From positions 1 to 12,898 of the forward strand of contig CAMPJY010000067.1 in the NCBI GenBank assembly GCA_946887025.1: a stretch of 12,898 nt of DNA, read 5' to 3'. The translations under genes were made by a program, and so were the position numbers. This stretch comes from an uncultured Salinimicrobium sp. (lineage in GTDB: Bacteria; Bacteroidota; Bacteroidia; Flavobacteriales; Flavobacteriaceae). Positions 1-7,800 of the stretch are shown one piece after another. Below the pieces are notes generated by a model. It ran no database searches. It saw nothing but the letters and a program-made list of their open reading frames with translations, and was not told the origin of the DNA. Positions within the stretch are counted from its first letter, which is position 1. Each line of letters starts with the position of its first letter.

Positions 1-104
1 AATCTGGAGATTTGGACCAGCCTTACTTGCTGCGCATCGTCTTTTTTTCGCTGCGCCAGGATCTCCAGATCCTGGCGCAACCGGGCGGGAATCTCCAGAT
101 TCCC
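1..104. repeat. Three copies of an AATCT-CC-AGATT palindrome
   Basis: The same short interrupted palindrome occurs three times: 1-12 (AATCTGGAGATT), inside 52-79, and inside 87-104. The middle copy is the core of a perfect 13-base inverted repeat (52-64 against 67-79, CC between). The right copy is the core of an 8-base one (87-94 against 97-104, CC between). Core centres are about 59 and 30 bases apart. The set lies at the 3' end of the GH43 gene and may overlap the end of a gene from the left. It could be a transcription stop, an extragenic palindromic repeat or a protein-binding cluster; the sequence does not decide. Confidence 0.6.
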
Positions 105-116
105 CCATTATTCTAA
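3..116 (+). CDS. Possible 3' end of a plus-strand gene entering from the left edge
   Basis: Frame 3 of the plus strand is open from the window edge to a TAA at 114-116 and would encode the last 37 residues of a protein. The tail looks protein-like (LLRIVFFSLRQDLQILAQ, then GGNLQIPPLF) and its third codon positions are GC-rich, like neighbouring genes. Its stop would overlap the stop of the converging GH43 gene. Two cautions apply. Other frames here are also open, including a minus-strand ATG at 106-108, just after the GH43 stop, that would read toward the edge. The stretch is also made largely of palindromes, which can keep several frames open by chance. No family is recognised. The sequence left of the window would settle it. 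Confidence 0.3.
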   Translation, partial: SGDLDQPYLLRIVFFSLRQDLQILAQPGGNLQIPPLF

Positions 117-1435
117 TCAATAGGATGCGCTTCCACCCCTTCATTGGTGATCACCACGGGCTGGATATGGCCGTTTTCATCAAAAGTCATTTTCTCAATG
201 GCAGTCACCCTCGAGTTTCTGTCAGTTTCGCCGAGTGGCCTTCTGTGGTACACGATATAGTAGGTGTCTTCATTGGGAAGTTTAATCACGGAATGATGGC
301 CTGCCCCGGTGGCGATTTTGGGATCCTGCTGCAGGATCTTCCCGATGCGTTTAAATGGTCCCAGGGGGGAATCGGCAATGGCGTAGGCCACGCTGTAATC
401 GGGTCCGGTCCATCCGCCTTCTGACCACATAAAGTAATATTTGCCATCCCTGACGAACATAAAGGGGCCTTCCACATAATTTTCGGGGGTGACTTCCTTA
501 AAGGTAGTCCCGTCCTCGAAAGGGATAAAGCCGCTGAAGTCATCGTTCAGTCGGGCAATGTTACAATGGCCCCAGCCGCCGTAGATCAGGTAATGCTGCC
601 CGTCGACATCCTTAAAAACAAACTGGTCGATGGGTTGGGCGCCGTTGTGGAACTTATCGATAAGAGGTTTCCCCAGATGGTCTTTATAAGGTCCCTCCGG
701 TCTGGAAGCCACAGCAACCCCAATCCCGCCTTCTTCGGCATCACTCTGGATATCGTTGGCTCCGAAAAACAGGAAATACTGATCCTCCTTCTTAATGATG
801 GAAGGGGCCCATACGGCTTTTTTCGCCCATTTTACCGCTGCCGTGTCCAGGATCCTGCTGTGTTTGGTCCAGGTGACCAGATCGGGCGAGGAAAAGGCAT
901 CAAAGAAGACCTGCTCCTCATAGGGTGCAGAGTAAGTAGGAAAGATCCAGTAGGTATCGTCGAAAATGATCCCCTCCGGATCGGCATACCAGCCCGGAAA
1001 AACAGGATTGTTCCCCTTGTTCATCCCTTCGAGAAAAGCCAGATCTTCCGCCATTCTTTTTTCAAACAGATAGGAGGGGGAGCTGAGGTTCCCGGAGCGG
1101 CTGCAGGAATCGGTGCGGTATTCCCCATCTCTTTCGTAAGCAAAGATCAGCCATTCCTCGCCCTTGCCGACAGTGAGTCCACAGGCCGCCGAATCGCGGT
1201 TGGTCACTACTTCCACTTCGGTCTTCTCCGTTTTTCCTTTATAAACCTCCTTCACGCTTAACTGGAGTGTCTTTTCGGTGCCATTATAAGTGATCTCACT
1301 GACTTCCGCCTTCACGATCAGATCATAGGATTCAATCTCTTCCATGGAAATAGGTTCGGGTTTCAGGCAGCTGCAGTAAGGCTCCGAAGCCACCGGTGGA
1401 AGAAGGGTCATGAGGATGAAAAACAGGTTGAGCAT
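113..1435 (-). CDS. Secreted GH43-family glycoside hydrolase with N-terminal TIMP/netrin-like domain
   Basis: The product has 440 residues. Residues 1-17 form a short signal peptide (hydrophobic LNLFFILMTLL, likely cut after VAS), unusual in having no lysine or arginine before the hydrophobic core. Residues 18 to about 125 look like an NTR/TIMP-type domain: a C-x-C pair at the mature N-terminus (C21, C23) and two later cysteines (C85, C111) that could form two disulfides. From about 143 to 440 is a five-bladed beta-propeller of family GH43. D152 in GWYADP fits the catalytic base, D270 in QPIDQF the pKa-modulating aspartate, and E322 in VEGPF the catalytic acid; GHHSV at 379-383 supplies the conserved histidine. 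Families of this type remove arabinose, xylose or galactose from plant or algal polysaccharides; the substrate cannot be read here. An in-frame TAA just upstream fixes this ATG. No SusC/SusD genes are adjacent. Confidence 0.9.
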   Translation of the reverse strand: MLNLFFILMTLLPPVASEPYCSCLKPEPISMEEIESYDLIVKAEVSEITYNGTEKTLQLSVKEVYKGKTEKTEVEVVTNRDSAACGLTVGKGEEWLIFAYERDGEYRTDSCSRSGNLSSPSYLFEKRMAEDLAFLEGMNKGNNPVFPGWYADPEGIIFDDTYWIFPTYSAPYEEQVFFDAFSSPDLVTWTKHSRILDTAAVKWAKKAVWAPSIIKKEDQYFLFFGANDIQSDAEEGGIGVAVASRPEGPYKDHLGKPLIDKFHNGAQPIDQFVFKDVDGQHYLIYGGWGHCNIARLNDDFSGFIPFEDGTTFKEVTPENYVEGPFMFVRDGKYYFMWSEGGWTGPDYSVAYAIADSPLGPFKRIGKILQQDPKIATGAGHHSVIKLPNEDTYYIVYHRRPLGETDRNSRVTAIEKMTFDENGHIQPVVITNEGVEAHPID

Positions 1436-1459
1436 GGCTTTATTTTAATTGGTAATATA

Positions 1460-1487
1460 CAAATATAGGAAGAAAAGGGGGTAGCAA
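1460..1487 (-). promoter_or_regulatory. Bacteroidota-type promoter for the GH43 gene
   Basis: Reading the minus strand, TTG (1485-1487) is followed after exactly 17 bases by TATATTTG (1460-1467). This matches the Bacteroidota housekeeping consensus TTG-N17-20-TAnnTTTG. It would start transcription about 17-20 bases before the ATG at 1435, giving a short AT-rich leader without a Shine-Dalgarno motif, as is common in this phylum. Expression is expected to be independent of the divergent PII operon, although the two promoters share the same 237-base spacer. Confidence 0.7.
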
Positions 1488-1556
1488 GGCGGGGGATAGA
1501 AGGAAATGGCGGGGGAGATACATTAACCCTCTCAATTATCTACTATTATTTTGATT

Positions 1557-1630
1557 ACCCCCTAAATAAAAGGGGTCTAAAATGATTATACCATAAAATT
1601 TACTGGAGCTACCCCTAAACGTTAGGGGGT
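1557..1630. promoter_or_regulatory. Two inverted repeats of an ACCCCTAA box upstream of the PII-amtB operon
   Basis: The box ACCCCTAA or its complement occurs four times as two dyads. The proximal one is CCCCTAA (1612-1618), ACG, TTAGGGG (1622-1628), with flanking A1611 and T1630 extending the symmetry if one extra G is allowed. The distal one is ACCCCCT (1557-1563) against AGGGGT (1571-1576). The centres lie about 53 bases apart, close to five helical turns. The proximal dyad sits where the -33 element of the PII promoter would be. This suggests binding sites for a transcription factor controlling ammonium uptake. The repeats are seen directly; the regulatory role is inference. Confidence 0.5.
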
Positions 1631-1645
1631 TAAATTATTTTTATA

Positions 1646-1653
1646 TAGTTTTG
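1646..1653 (+). promoter_or_regulatory. -7 element of the PII-amtB promoter
   Basis: TAGTTTTG fits the Bacteroidota -7 consensus TAnnTTTG and lies 19 bases before the PII start codon at 1673. No TTG is found 17-20 bases upstream; the expected -33 region is instead covered by the CCCCTAA-TTAGGGG dyad. That would fit a promoter needing an activator, or one blocked by a repressor. The leader would be about 10-15 bases long. Confidence 0.5.
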
Positions 1654-1672
1654 AAACTAAATATACTTCGAG

Positions 1673-2011
1673 ATGAAAAAAATTGAAGCTATAATCAGGA
1701 AATCCAGATTTGACGAAGTGAAGCATGCCCTGCACGAGATTGAGGTGAACTTTTTCACCTATTGGGACGTGACCGGGGTCGGGAATGAAAAGCAGGGGCA
1801 TGTGTATCGTGGCGTGGCCTACAGCACCACAGATATTCAGCGAAGGCTGTTGTCGATAGTGGTATCGGACAGCTTTCTGGACAAGACCCTGGCGGTGTTG
1901 CTGGAAAAAGCCTATACAGGGGAAATTGGGGACGGCAAGATCTTCGTCTCCGACATTGAAGAAGCCTACCGGATAAGAACAAAAGAAAAAGGAACCTCCT
2001 CACTCAGCTAA
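1673..2011 (+). CDS. glnK: PII-family nitrogen regulatory protein (GlnB/GlnK type)
   Basis: The 112-residue product has the usual PII length. PII trimers sense ATP/ADP and 2-oxoglutarate and, as GlnK, dock onto AmtB to block ammonium entry. The N-terminus MKKIEAIIRKSRFDEV, the B-loop TGEIGDGKIF (82-91) and the C-loop RIRT (100-103) are clearly those of the family. The T-loop reads GVGNEKQGHVYRGVAY (35-50), one residue shorter than in E. coli GlnB/GlnK. It keeps a tyrosine (Y50) matching Y51, the uridylylation site in Proteobacteria, and Y45 matching Y46. K58 of E. coli corresponds to R57. Q39, which contacts Mg-ATP-2-oxoglutarate in E. coli, cannot be aligned with certainty. The gene starts the operon and ends 2 bases before amtB, the classic glnK-amtB pairing. 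The symbol follows that context; glnB would fit the sequence equally well. Confidence 0.93.
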   Translation: MKKIEAIIRKSRFDEVKHALHEIEVNFFTYWDVTGVGNEKQGHVYRGVAYSTTDIQRRLLSIVVSDSFLDKTLAVLLEKAYTGEIGDGKIFVSDIEEAYRIRTKEKGTSSLS

Positions 2012-2013
2012 CT

Positions 2014-3240
2014 ATGGAAAACGCAGCCTTTACCGCAAACAACTTATGGATGATGATCTGCATCGCGCTGGTGTTCATGATGCATCTGGGTTTTTCCCTT
2101 TTGGAAATTGGCCTTACCCGGGCCAAGAATACCATTAATATCCTGTTCAAGAATGTGATGGTGCTCCTCATTGGCCTCCTTACCTATACCTTTATAGGAT
2201 TCGGGCTGATGTATCCAGGCGAAGCATTTGCCGGAGGTATCTTCGGGTTTTCAGGCTTTGGACTGCAACTCCCTGCCAATGGGCTGTCGGAGACCTATGC
2301 CGCAGGCCATTACACCTTTTATACCGATTTCCTGTTCCAGGCCATGTTTGCAGCGACTGCAGCCACCATAGTTTCGGGCGCGGTTGCCGAACGCATCAAA
2401 TTATCGAGCTTCCTGGCATTTTCCCTCCTCTATGTGGGCCTGGTATATCCCATCACCGGGATGTGGAAGTGGGGAGGTGGTTTCCTGGACGAGATCGGGT
2501 TCTATGATTTTGCAGGTTCCACCCTGGTGCATTCCGTTGGGGGATGGGCAGCCCTGGTGGCGGTCTTCCTGCTGGGGCCCCGGATAGGGAGGTTCCATGA
2601 GGGAACAATCAAGGTGATCCCCGGTCATAGTCTGCCGCTCTCGACGGTCGGCGCCTTTCTTCTCTGGTTTGGCTGGTTTGGCTTCAACGGAGGTTCCGTG
2701 CTATCCGCTGACCCTGCAGCCACTTCCCTGGTGCTGGTTACCACCTGTCTTTCTGCCGCTGCCGGAGGCCTTGGCGCCTTCGTAGTTTCCTCCTGGAGAT
2801 ATAAGGAGAATGACCTCTCGATGGTCCTGAACGGGATTCTCGGGGGACTCGTGGGAATCACTGCTTCCGCCGACCTGGTGGGCATTGCCGAGGCCCTGCT
2901 TATTGGAGCCGTTTCGGGCGTGCTGATCGTCTTTGCTGTTGCGCTGCTGGACCGGCTGCGCCTGGATGACCCTGTGGGGGCCATTTCCGTGCATCTGGGC
3001 TGTGGGATCTGGGGCACCCTCGCCGTGGGTATTTTCGGAAGACTTGCCGGATGGCAACAGCTGATGAGTCAGCTTATCGGGATCGGCAGCATCGCAGTTT
3101 TCTGTGTGCTCTCCTCTTTTGCCATCCTCTTCTTCTTAAAACGAAGAAGCGGGATCAGGGTAACCGAAAAAGAAGAAATAGAGGGCCTCGACACCCACGA
3201 ACACGGCACCACCGCCTATCCGATACAGTATGAGTCATAG
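2014..3240 (+). CDS. amtB: Ammonium transporter AmtB
   Basis: The 408-residue product is an inner-membrane Amt/Rh-family channel, with about 11 predicted membrane helices and no cleaved leader. It conducts ammonium as a trimer. Family signatures are GFSLLEIGLTRAKN (26-39), DFLFQAMFAATAATIVSG (105-122) with the pore-gate region, DFAGSTLVHSVGGWAAL (165-181) with the first pore histidine H173, LLWFGWFGFNGGS (216-228) and AISVHLGCGIWGTLAVG (323-339) with the second pore histidine H327. The twin-histidine arrangement is therefore intact. The cytoplasmic tail (about 376-408) holds EEIEGLDTHEHGTTAYP, the conserved segment that in E. coli AmtB contacts GlnK. Start and spacing (2 bases after the PII stop) indicate co-transcription. 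Nothing appears truncated. Confidence 0.97.
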   Translation: MENAAFTANNLWMMICIALVFMMHLGFSLLEIGLTRAKNTINILFKNVMVLLIGLLTYTFIGFGLMYPGEAFAGGIFGFSGFGLQLPANGLSETYAAGHYTFYTDFLFQAMFAATAATIVSGAVAERIKLSSFLAFSLLYVGLVYPITGMWKWGGGFLDEIGFYDFAGSTLVHSVGGWAALVAVFLLGPRIGRFHEGTIKVIPGHSLPLSTVGAFLLWFGWFGFNGGSVLSADPAATSLVLVTTCLSAAAGGLGAFVVSSWRYKENDLSMVLNGILGGLVGITASADLVGIAEALLIGAVSGVLIVFAVALLDRLRLDDPVGAISVHLGCGIWGTLAVGIFGRLAGWQQLMSQLIGIGSIAVFCVLSSFAILFFLKRRSGIRVTEKEEIEGLDTHEHGTTAYPIQYES

Positions 3241-3256
3241 TCTGAACAGCCTTTTT

Positions 3257-3320
3257 TCCACCGGAAAATTCCTGATTGACTAAAGCATTTTTGATTCATA
3301 AAGTACCTGGACCCGGTGGA
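3257..3320. repeat. Inverted repeat in the gap between the convergent amtB and gltD genes
   Basis: TCCACCGG (3257-3264) is exactly complementary to CCGGTGGA (3313-3320), with 48 bases between. It lies in the 112-base gap where the amtB and gltD transcripts meet. It could help end transcription in both directions, but there is no strong T-run after either arm and the loop is long. No convincing intrinsic terminator is visible here. Confidence 0.3.
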
Positions 3321-3352
3321 GTCATTGAACTGTCACAGAAAACTGGTGTGCC

Positions 3353-4813
3353 TTAAGCTACGGGCAGATCTCCCCGACCTTTGGTGGGTAATTGCGTTAC
3401 CCCCATTAAATACTTGTCCACACTTCTGGCGGCTTCCCGGCCTTCGGAAATGGCCCAGACGATCAGGGATTGTCCGCGGCGCATATCTCCTGCAGTAAAG
3501 ATATTGGGGATGTTGGTCTGGTACTTTTTTCCGGCCTTGATGTTTGTCCGCTCATCCACCTCGAGTCCCAGCTGTTCACTGAGGGTCCTTTCGGGCCCGG
3601 TGAAGCCGAGGGCCAGCAAAGCCAGGTCGCAGGGCCATTCCTTCTCGCTTCCGGGGATCTCCTTCAGCTGGGGCCTTCCCGTCAGCGTCTCTACCCATTC
3701 GACCTCCACGGTCTTAAGGGCTTTTAAATTTCCATTGCTGTCCCTGAGGAATTCCCTGGTGGAAATGCTCCAGTTCCTTTCCACCCCTTCCTCGTGAGAA
3801 GAAGTGGTTTTCAAAGTAAAGGGCCAGTAGGGCCAGGGGCTCGCATGTGTTCGGACTTTAGAGGGCATCGGCATGATCTCTAAATTGGTCACGGAGCTGG
3901 CCCCGTGCCTGTTTGAGGTTCCTACGCAATCGGATCCGGTATCACCACCTCCGATTACTATGACGTGCTTGTCCTTTGCATGTAAGTCGGCGGCTGGCGC
4001 TGCCTGTCCATCTACCACCTCATTGTTTCTTTTGAGGAAATCCATCGCCTGTACCACCCCCTTGGCATCTGCCCCGGGAATAGGTAAGCTCCTGCGCTTT
4101 GTGGCGCCGCCACAAAGGACGATGGCATCAAATTCCTGCAGCTTTTCAATGTCATAGTTCACCCCGACATGAGTATTGGTCCTGAACTCAATCCCTTCAG
4201 CTTCCAGGAGTGCCAGTCTGCGGTCGATTACCCATTTTTCCAGTTTAAAGTCAGGGATGCCATAGCGCAACAGCCCTCCCGGCTTTTTATCTCTTTCGAA
4301 GACGGTCACGGAATGGCCGGCCCGGTTCAGTTGTTGTGCCGCTGCCAGGCCGGCAGGGCCTGATCCCACCACGGCTACCCGCTTTCCGGTCCTGTTAGTC
4401 GGCGGAAGGGAGGGGATCCAGCCTTCGCTGAACGCGCGTTCGGGGATATACTTCTCGATCAGTTCTATGGCTACCGGGGGACTTATGATCCCTAATACAC
4501 AGGCCGATTCGCAGGGAGCCGGACACAGCCTTCCGGTAAATTCGGGGAAGTTGTTCGTGGAGTGAAGGATGTCGGAGGCCTTCTTCCAGTCATTCTTATA
4601 CACGGCATTATTAAAGTCGGGGATCAGGTTACCCAGGGGACAGCCACTGTGGCAAAAGGGGATCCCGCAATCCATACAGCGTGCCCCCTGTTCGTTGAGC
4701 TCCTTGTCGCTCAGCTTATGGGTGAATTCCTTAAAGTGCTTTACCCGTTCCGAAACGGTAGCTGTTTCCTCTTCTTTTCTACTGTATTCTATGAATCCTT
4801 TTAGTTTGTCCAT
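3353..4813 (-). CDS. gltD: Glutamate synthase (NADPH) small subunit
   Basis: The 486-residue protein supplies electrons from NAD(P)H through FAD and iron-sulfur clusters to the large subunit for glutamate formation. The N-terminal Fe-S domain (about 1-130) has the cysteine set C46, C49, C54, C58 and C97, C101, C105, which in this family binds two 4Fe-4S clusters. The first Rossmann motif, VVGSGPAGLAAA (148-159), binds FAD. The second, VIVIGGGDTGSDC (284-296), binds NAD(P)H. The C-terminal NIFTAGDMRRGQSLIVWAI (437-455) completes the FAD site. Length matches bacterial GltD (about 470-490). It begins 3 bases after the gltB stop, so the two are one operon with gltB first. Related oxidoreductase subunits such as PreT or NfnB share the fold, but the GltB partner makes the assignment firm. 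Confidence 0.97.
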   Translation of the reverse strand: MDKLKGFIEYSRKEEETATVSERVKHFKEFTHKLSDKELNEQGARCMDCGIPFCHSGCPLGNLIPDFNNAVYKNDWKKASDILHSTNNFPEFTGRLCPAPCESACVLGIISPPVAIELIEKYIPERAFSEGWIPSLPPTNRTGKRVAVVGSGPAGLAAAQQLNRAGHSVTVFERDKKPGGLLRYGIPDFKLEKWVIDRRLALLEAEGIEFRTNTHVGVNYDIEKLQEFDAIVLCGGATKRRSLPIPGADAKGVVQAMDFLKRNNEVVDGQAAPAADLHAKDKHVIVIGGGDTGSDCVGTSNRHGASSVTNLEIMPMPSKVRTHASPWPYWPFTLKTTSSHEEGVERNWSISTREFLRDSNGNLKALKTVEVEWVETLTGRPQLKEIPGSEKEWPCDLALLALGFTGPERTLSEQLGLEVDERTNIKAGKKYQTNIPNIFTAGDMRRGQSLIVWAISEGREAARSVDKYLMGVTQLPTKGRGDLPVA

Positions 4814-4816
4814 TTC

Positions 4817-7800
4817 CTATGCGGTTTTTAATTCCATTTCTGCTCTTCTTGTCTTCTCCTCTTCCAGCATTTTCAATGCCTTTTTGTATTCCAGCGGCAT
4901 TACCTTGATAAACCGGGTAGAGGTGGTCTCCCAGTTCTCCAGTACCTCTTTGGCCAGCTCGCTTTCCGTATAACTGAAGTGGTTCCGGATCAGTTTCTTC
5001 ACTTCTTCCAGGTCCTTTTCCGAGGGGTCTTCCAGGCCTATCATTTCCATGTTGAAGTTGTGGGCGTCTATGCTGTTGTCGGGATTATAAATATAGGCGA
5101 CACCTCCGCTCATTCCGGCAGCGAAATTTCTGCCTATGCCTCCCAGGATGACCGCCACCCCTCCGGTCATATATTCACAGCCATGGTCGCCGATGCCTTC
5201 GATGACGGCTTTGGCGCCCGAATTCCGCACGCAGAAGCGTTCCCCGCCTATTCCATTTATATAGGCCTCCCCATTAATGGCGCCGTAGAGGGCGACATTT
5301 CCGATGATGACATTCTCATGGGAACGGAAGGTGGCCTTTGCCGGTTTTCTTACCGACAGCGTGGCCCCACTCAGGCCTTTTCCGAAGTAATCGTTGGTAT
5401 TCCCTTCCACATTCAGGGTAAGTCCTATGGTAGCGAAAGCCCCAAAGCTCTGACCTGCCGAACCGGTGAAATTGAGCGTAAGCGTATTTTTAGGCAGACC
5501 TTTGGCGCCATGGATCTTGGAGATCTCGTTACTGATAATGGCTCCTGTAGTCCTGTTGATATTGGTGATGGGAAAGTCCAGGCTCATTTTCTCTTTTCGG
5601 TAAATGGCGGGATGTGCCTTTTTCAGGATCTCAAAATCCAGGACGTCCTTAAGTCGGTGGTCCTGCTCCAATGTATTGTGGTGCGGCATATCAGCATCGA
5701 TCTGTGGCCTGTACAATATTTTGGATAAATCAATGCCCAGGGCTTTATGATGTGCTATGGCCTTGTTCATGTCCAGCTTCTGGCTTTGGCCGACCATCTC
5801 ATTAATGGTCCTGAATCCAAGGTCTGCCATGATCTGCCGTAACTCCTGTGCGACGAAGTACATGAAATTGATGACATTCTCCGGGGTACCCTTGAAATTC
5901 TTCCTCAGCTCGGGATCCTGGGTGGCGATGCCCACAGGGCAGGTGTTCAGGTGGCAGGCCCTCATCATGATACAGCCGGAGGCCACCAGGGGTGCTGTTG
6001 AAAACCCGAATTCCTCGGCTCCCAGCAGGCAGGCGATGGCGACATCGCGGCCTGTTTTTAACTGTCCGTCACATTCCACCACAATACGGCTTCTCAGGTT
6101 ATTGAGAAGTAAGGTCTGCTGAACTTCGGCCACGCCAAGTTCCCATGGAAGTCCGGCGTGCCGGAGGGAGGTAAGGGGAGCCGCTCCGGTGCCGCCGTCA
6201 TGTCCGGAAACCAGGACGACATCGGCTTTAGCTTTTGCCACCCCGGCGGCTATAGTACCAACTCCTACCTTTGAAACAAGTTTCACATTGATACGGGCCT
6301 CCCTGTTGGCGTTTTTAAGATCAAAAATAAGCTGGGCAAGATCTTCAATGGAATAGATGTCGTGGTGGGGCGGGGGCGAGATCAGTCCCACGTATGGCGT
6401 GGAATTCCTGATCCTGGCGATCTCCGGGCCCACCTTTGGTCCGGGTAAATGTCCACCTTCTCCGGGTTTCGCCCCCTGGGCCATCTTGATCTGGATTTCC
6501 CGGGCATTGGTCAGGTAATTGATCGACACCCCGAATCTTCCTGAGGCTACCTGTTTGATGGCGGAATTCTTCCAGTCCCCGTCGGGATTTTTATGAAAGC
6601 GCTTCTCATCTTCCCCGCCTTCCCCGGAATTGCTTTTTGCATTCATCCGGTTCATGGCAATTGCAAGGTTCTCATGCGCTTCCCTGCTTATGGAACCAAA
6701 GGACATGGCCCCGGTTTTGAATCGCTTCACGATCTCTGTCCAGGGCTCCACTTCATCAATGGGCACCGGATCCAGATCCCTGAACCTGAACATTCCCCGG
6801 ATGGTCATCAGGCCCTTGCTCTGTTCATTTATAAGCCTCGAGTATTCCTCATAAGTCTTCGGGTCATTCTGTTTCACGGCCTGCTGCAGTTTTGCCACGG
6901 TCGCCGGATTGAACATATGCCTTTCCCCATTCCGTCTCCAGCGGTAGTCTCCTCCGTGATCCAGGGCTATCTCTGTCGGGTCTTCCGCAGGAGTAAAGGC
7001 CTTTCGGTGCCGTTTCCCGATTTCCCTTTCGAGTTCATACAAACCTATTCCTTCAATCCGGGTCGTGGTATTGCAGAAATATTTGTCGACAAATTTCTGA
7101 TTCAGTCCCAGGATCTCAAAGATCTGTGCTCCCCGATAGGAATGCAGGGTAGAGATCCCGATCTTGTTCATGATCTTGACAATACCTTTCCCGATGGCGG
7201 TATTAAAGTTCTGCACGGCAACTTCGGGTTCTTCCAGATCCAGTTCCTTCTTCTCTACCAGGTCGCGGATGATCTCGTTTACCATATAAGGATTGATGGC
7301 ACTGGCACCATAGCCGAACAGCAGGGCGAAATGGTGAGGCTCCCGGGGTTCGGCAGATTCGATGACTATCTCGAAGGAAGATCTTCTGTTATGCTTTTTA
7401 GTCATATGGTGGACAAAGGAGCAGGCGAGCAGGCTGGGGATGGGCGCCAGGCCGGAATCGGCATTCCGGTCTGAAAGGATGATGATATTACAGCCTTTAT
7501 CCACTTCTGAGGTAATCTCGTCGATCATCTCTTCCAGTCTTTCTTCCATTCCATTAAGGCCTTTTTCGACCCGATACAAGGCGGAAACAGAAGCCGCTTT
7601 GAATCCCGGCCTATCGATAAACCGGATCTTATCCAGATCTTCATTAGAGATGACCGGGTTCTGGATGCGCAGCTTTCTGGCATGTTCCGGAATTATCCTG
7701 AACAGGTTCCTGTCCTCCCCGAGGGTCAGGCTGATGTCCGTGACGATCTCCTCCCGGATGCCATCCAGTGGGGGATTGGTCACCTGCGCAAAAAGCTGCT

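Noticed and set aside
1..104. CRISPR-like array at the left edge
   Set aside because: The repeats are only 10-12 bases, self-complementary and unevenly spaced, and there are no cas genes.
1..108. Minus-strand ATG at 106-108 just after the GH43 stop, reading off the left edge
   Set aside because: The reading would consist of palindrome-derived SGDS/SGDP-like repeats with no clear start signal; too short in the window to support a gene.
566..1261. 231-codon plus-strand frame opposite the GH43 gene
   Set aside because: The minus-strand GH43 has clear catalytic motifs and a promoter; the opposite frame has no family features.
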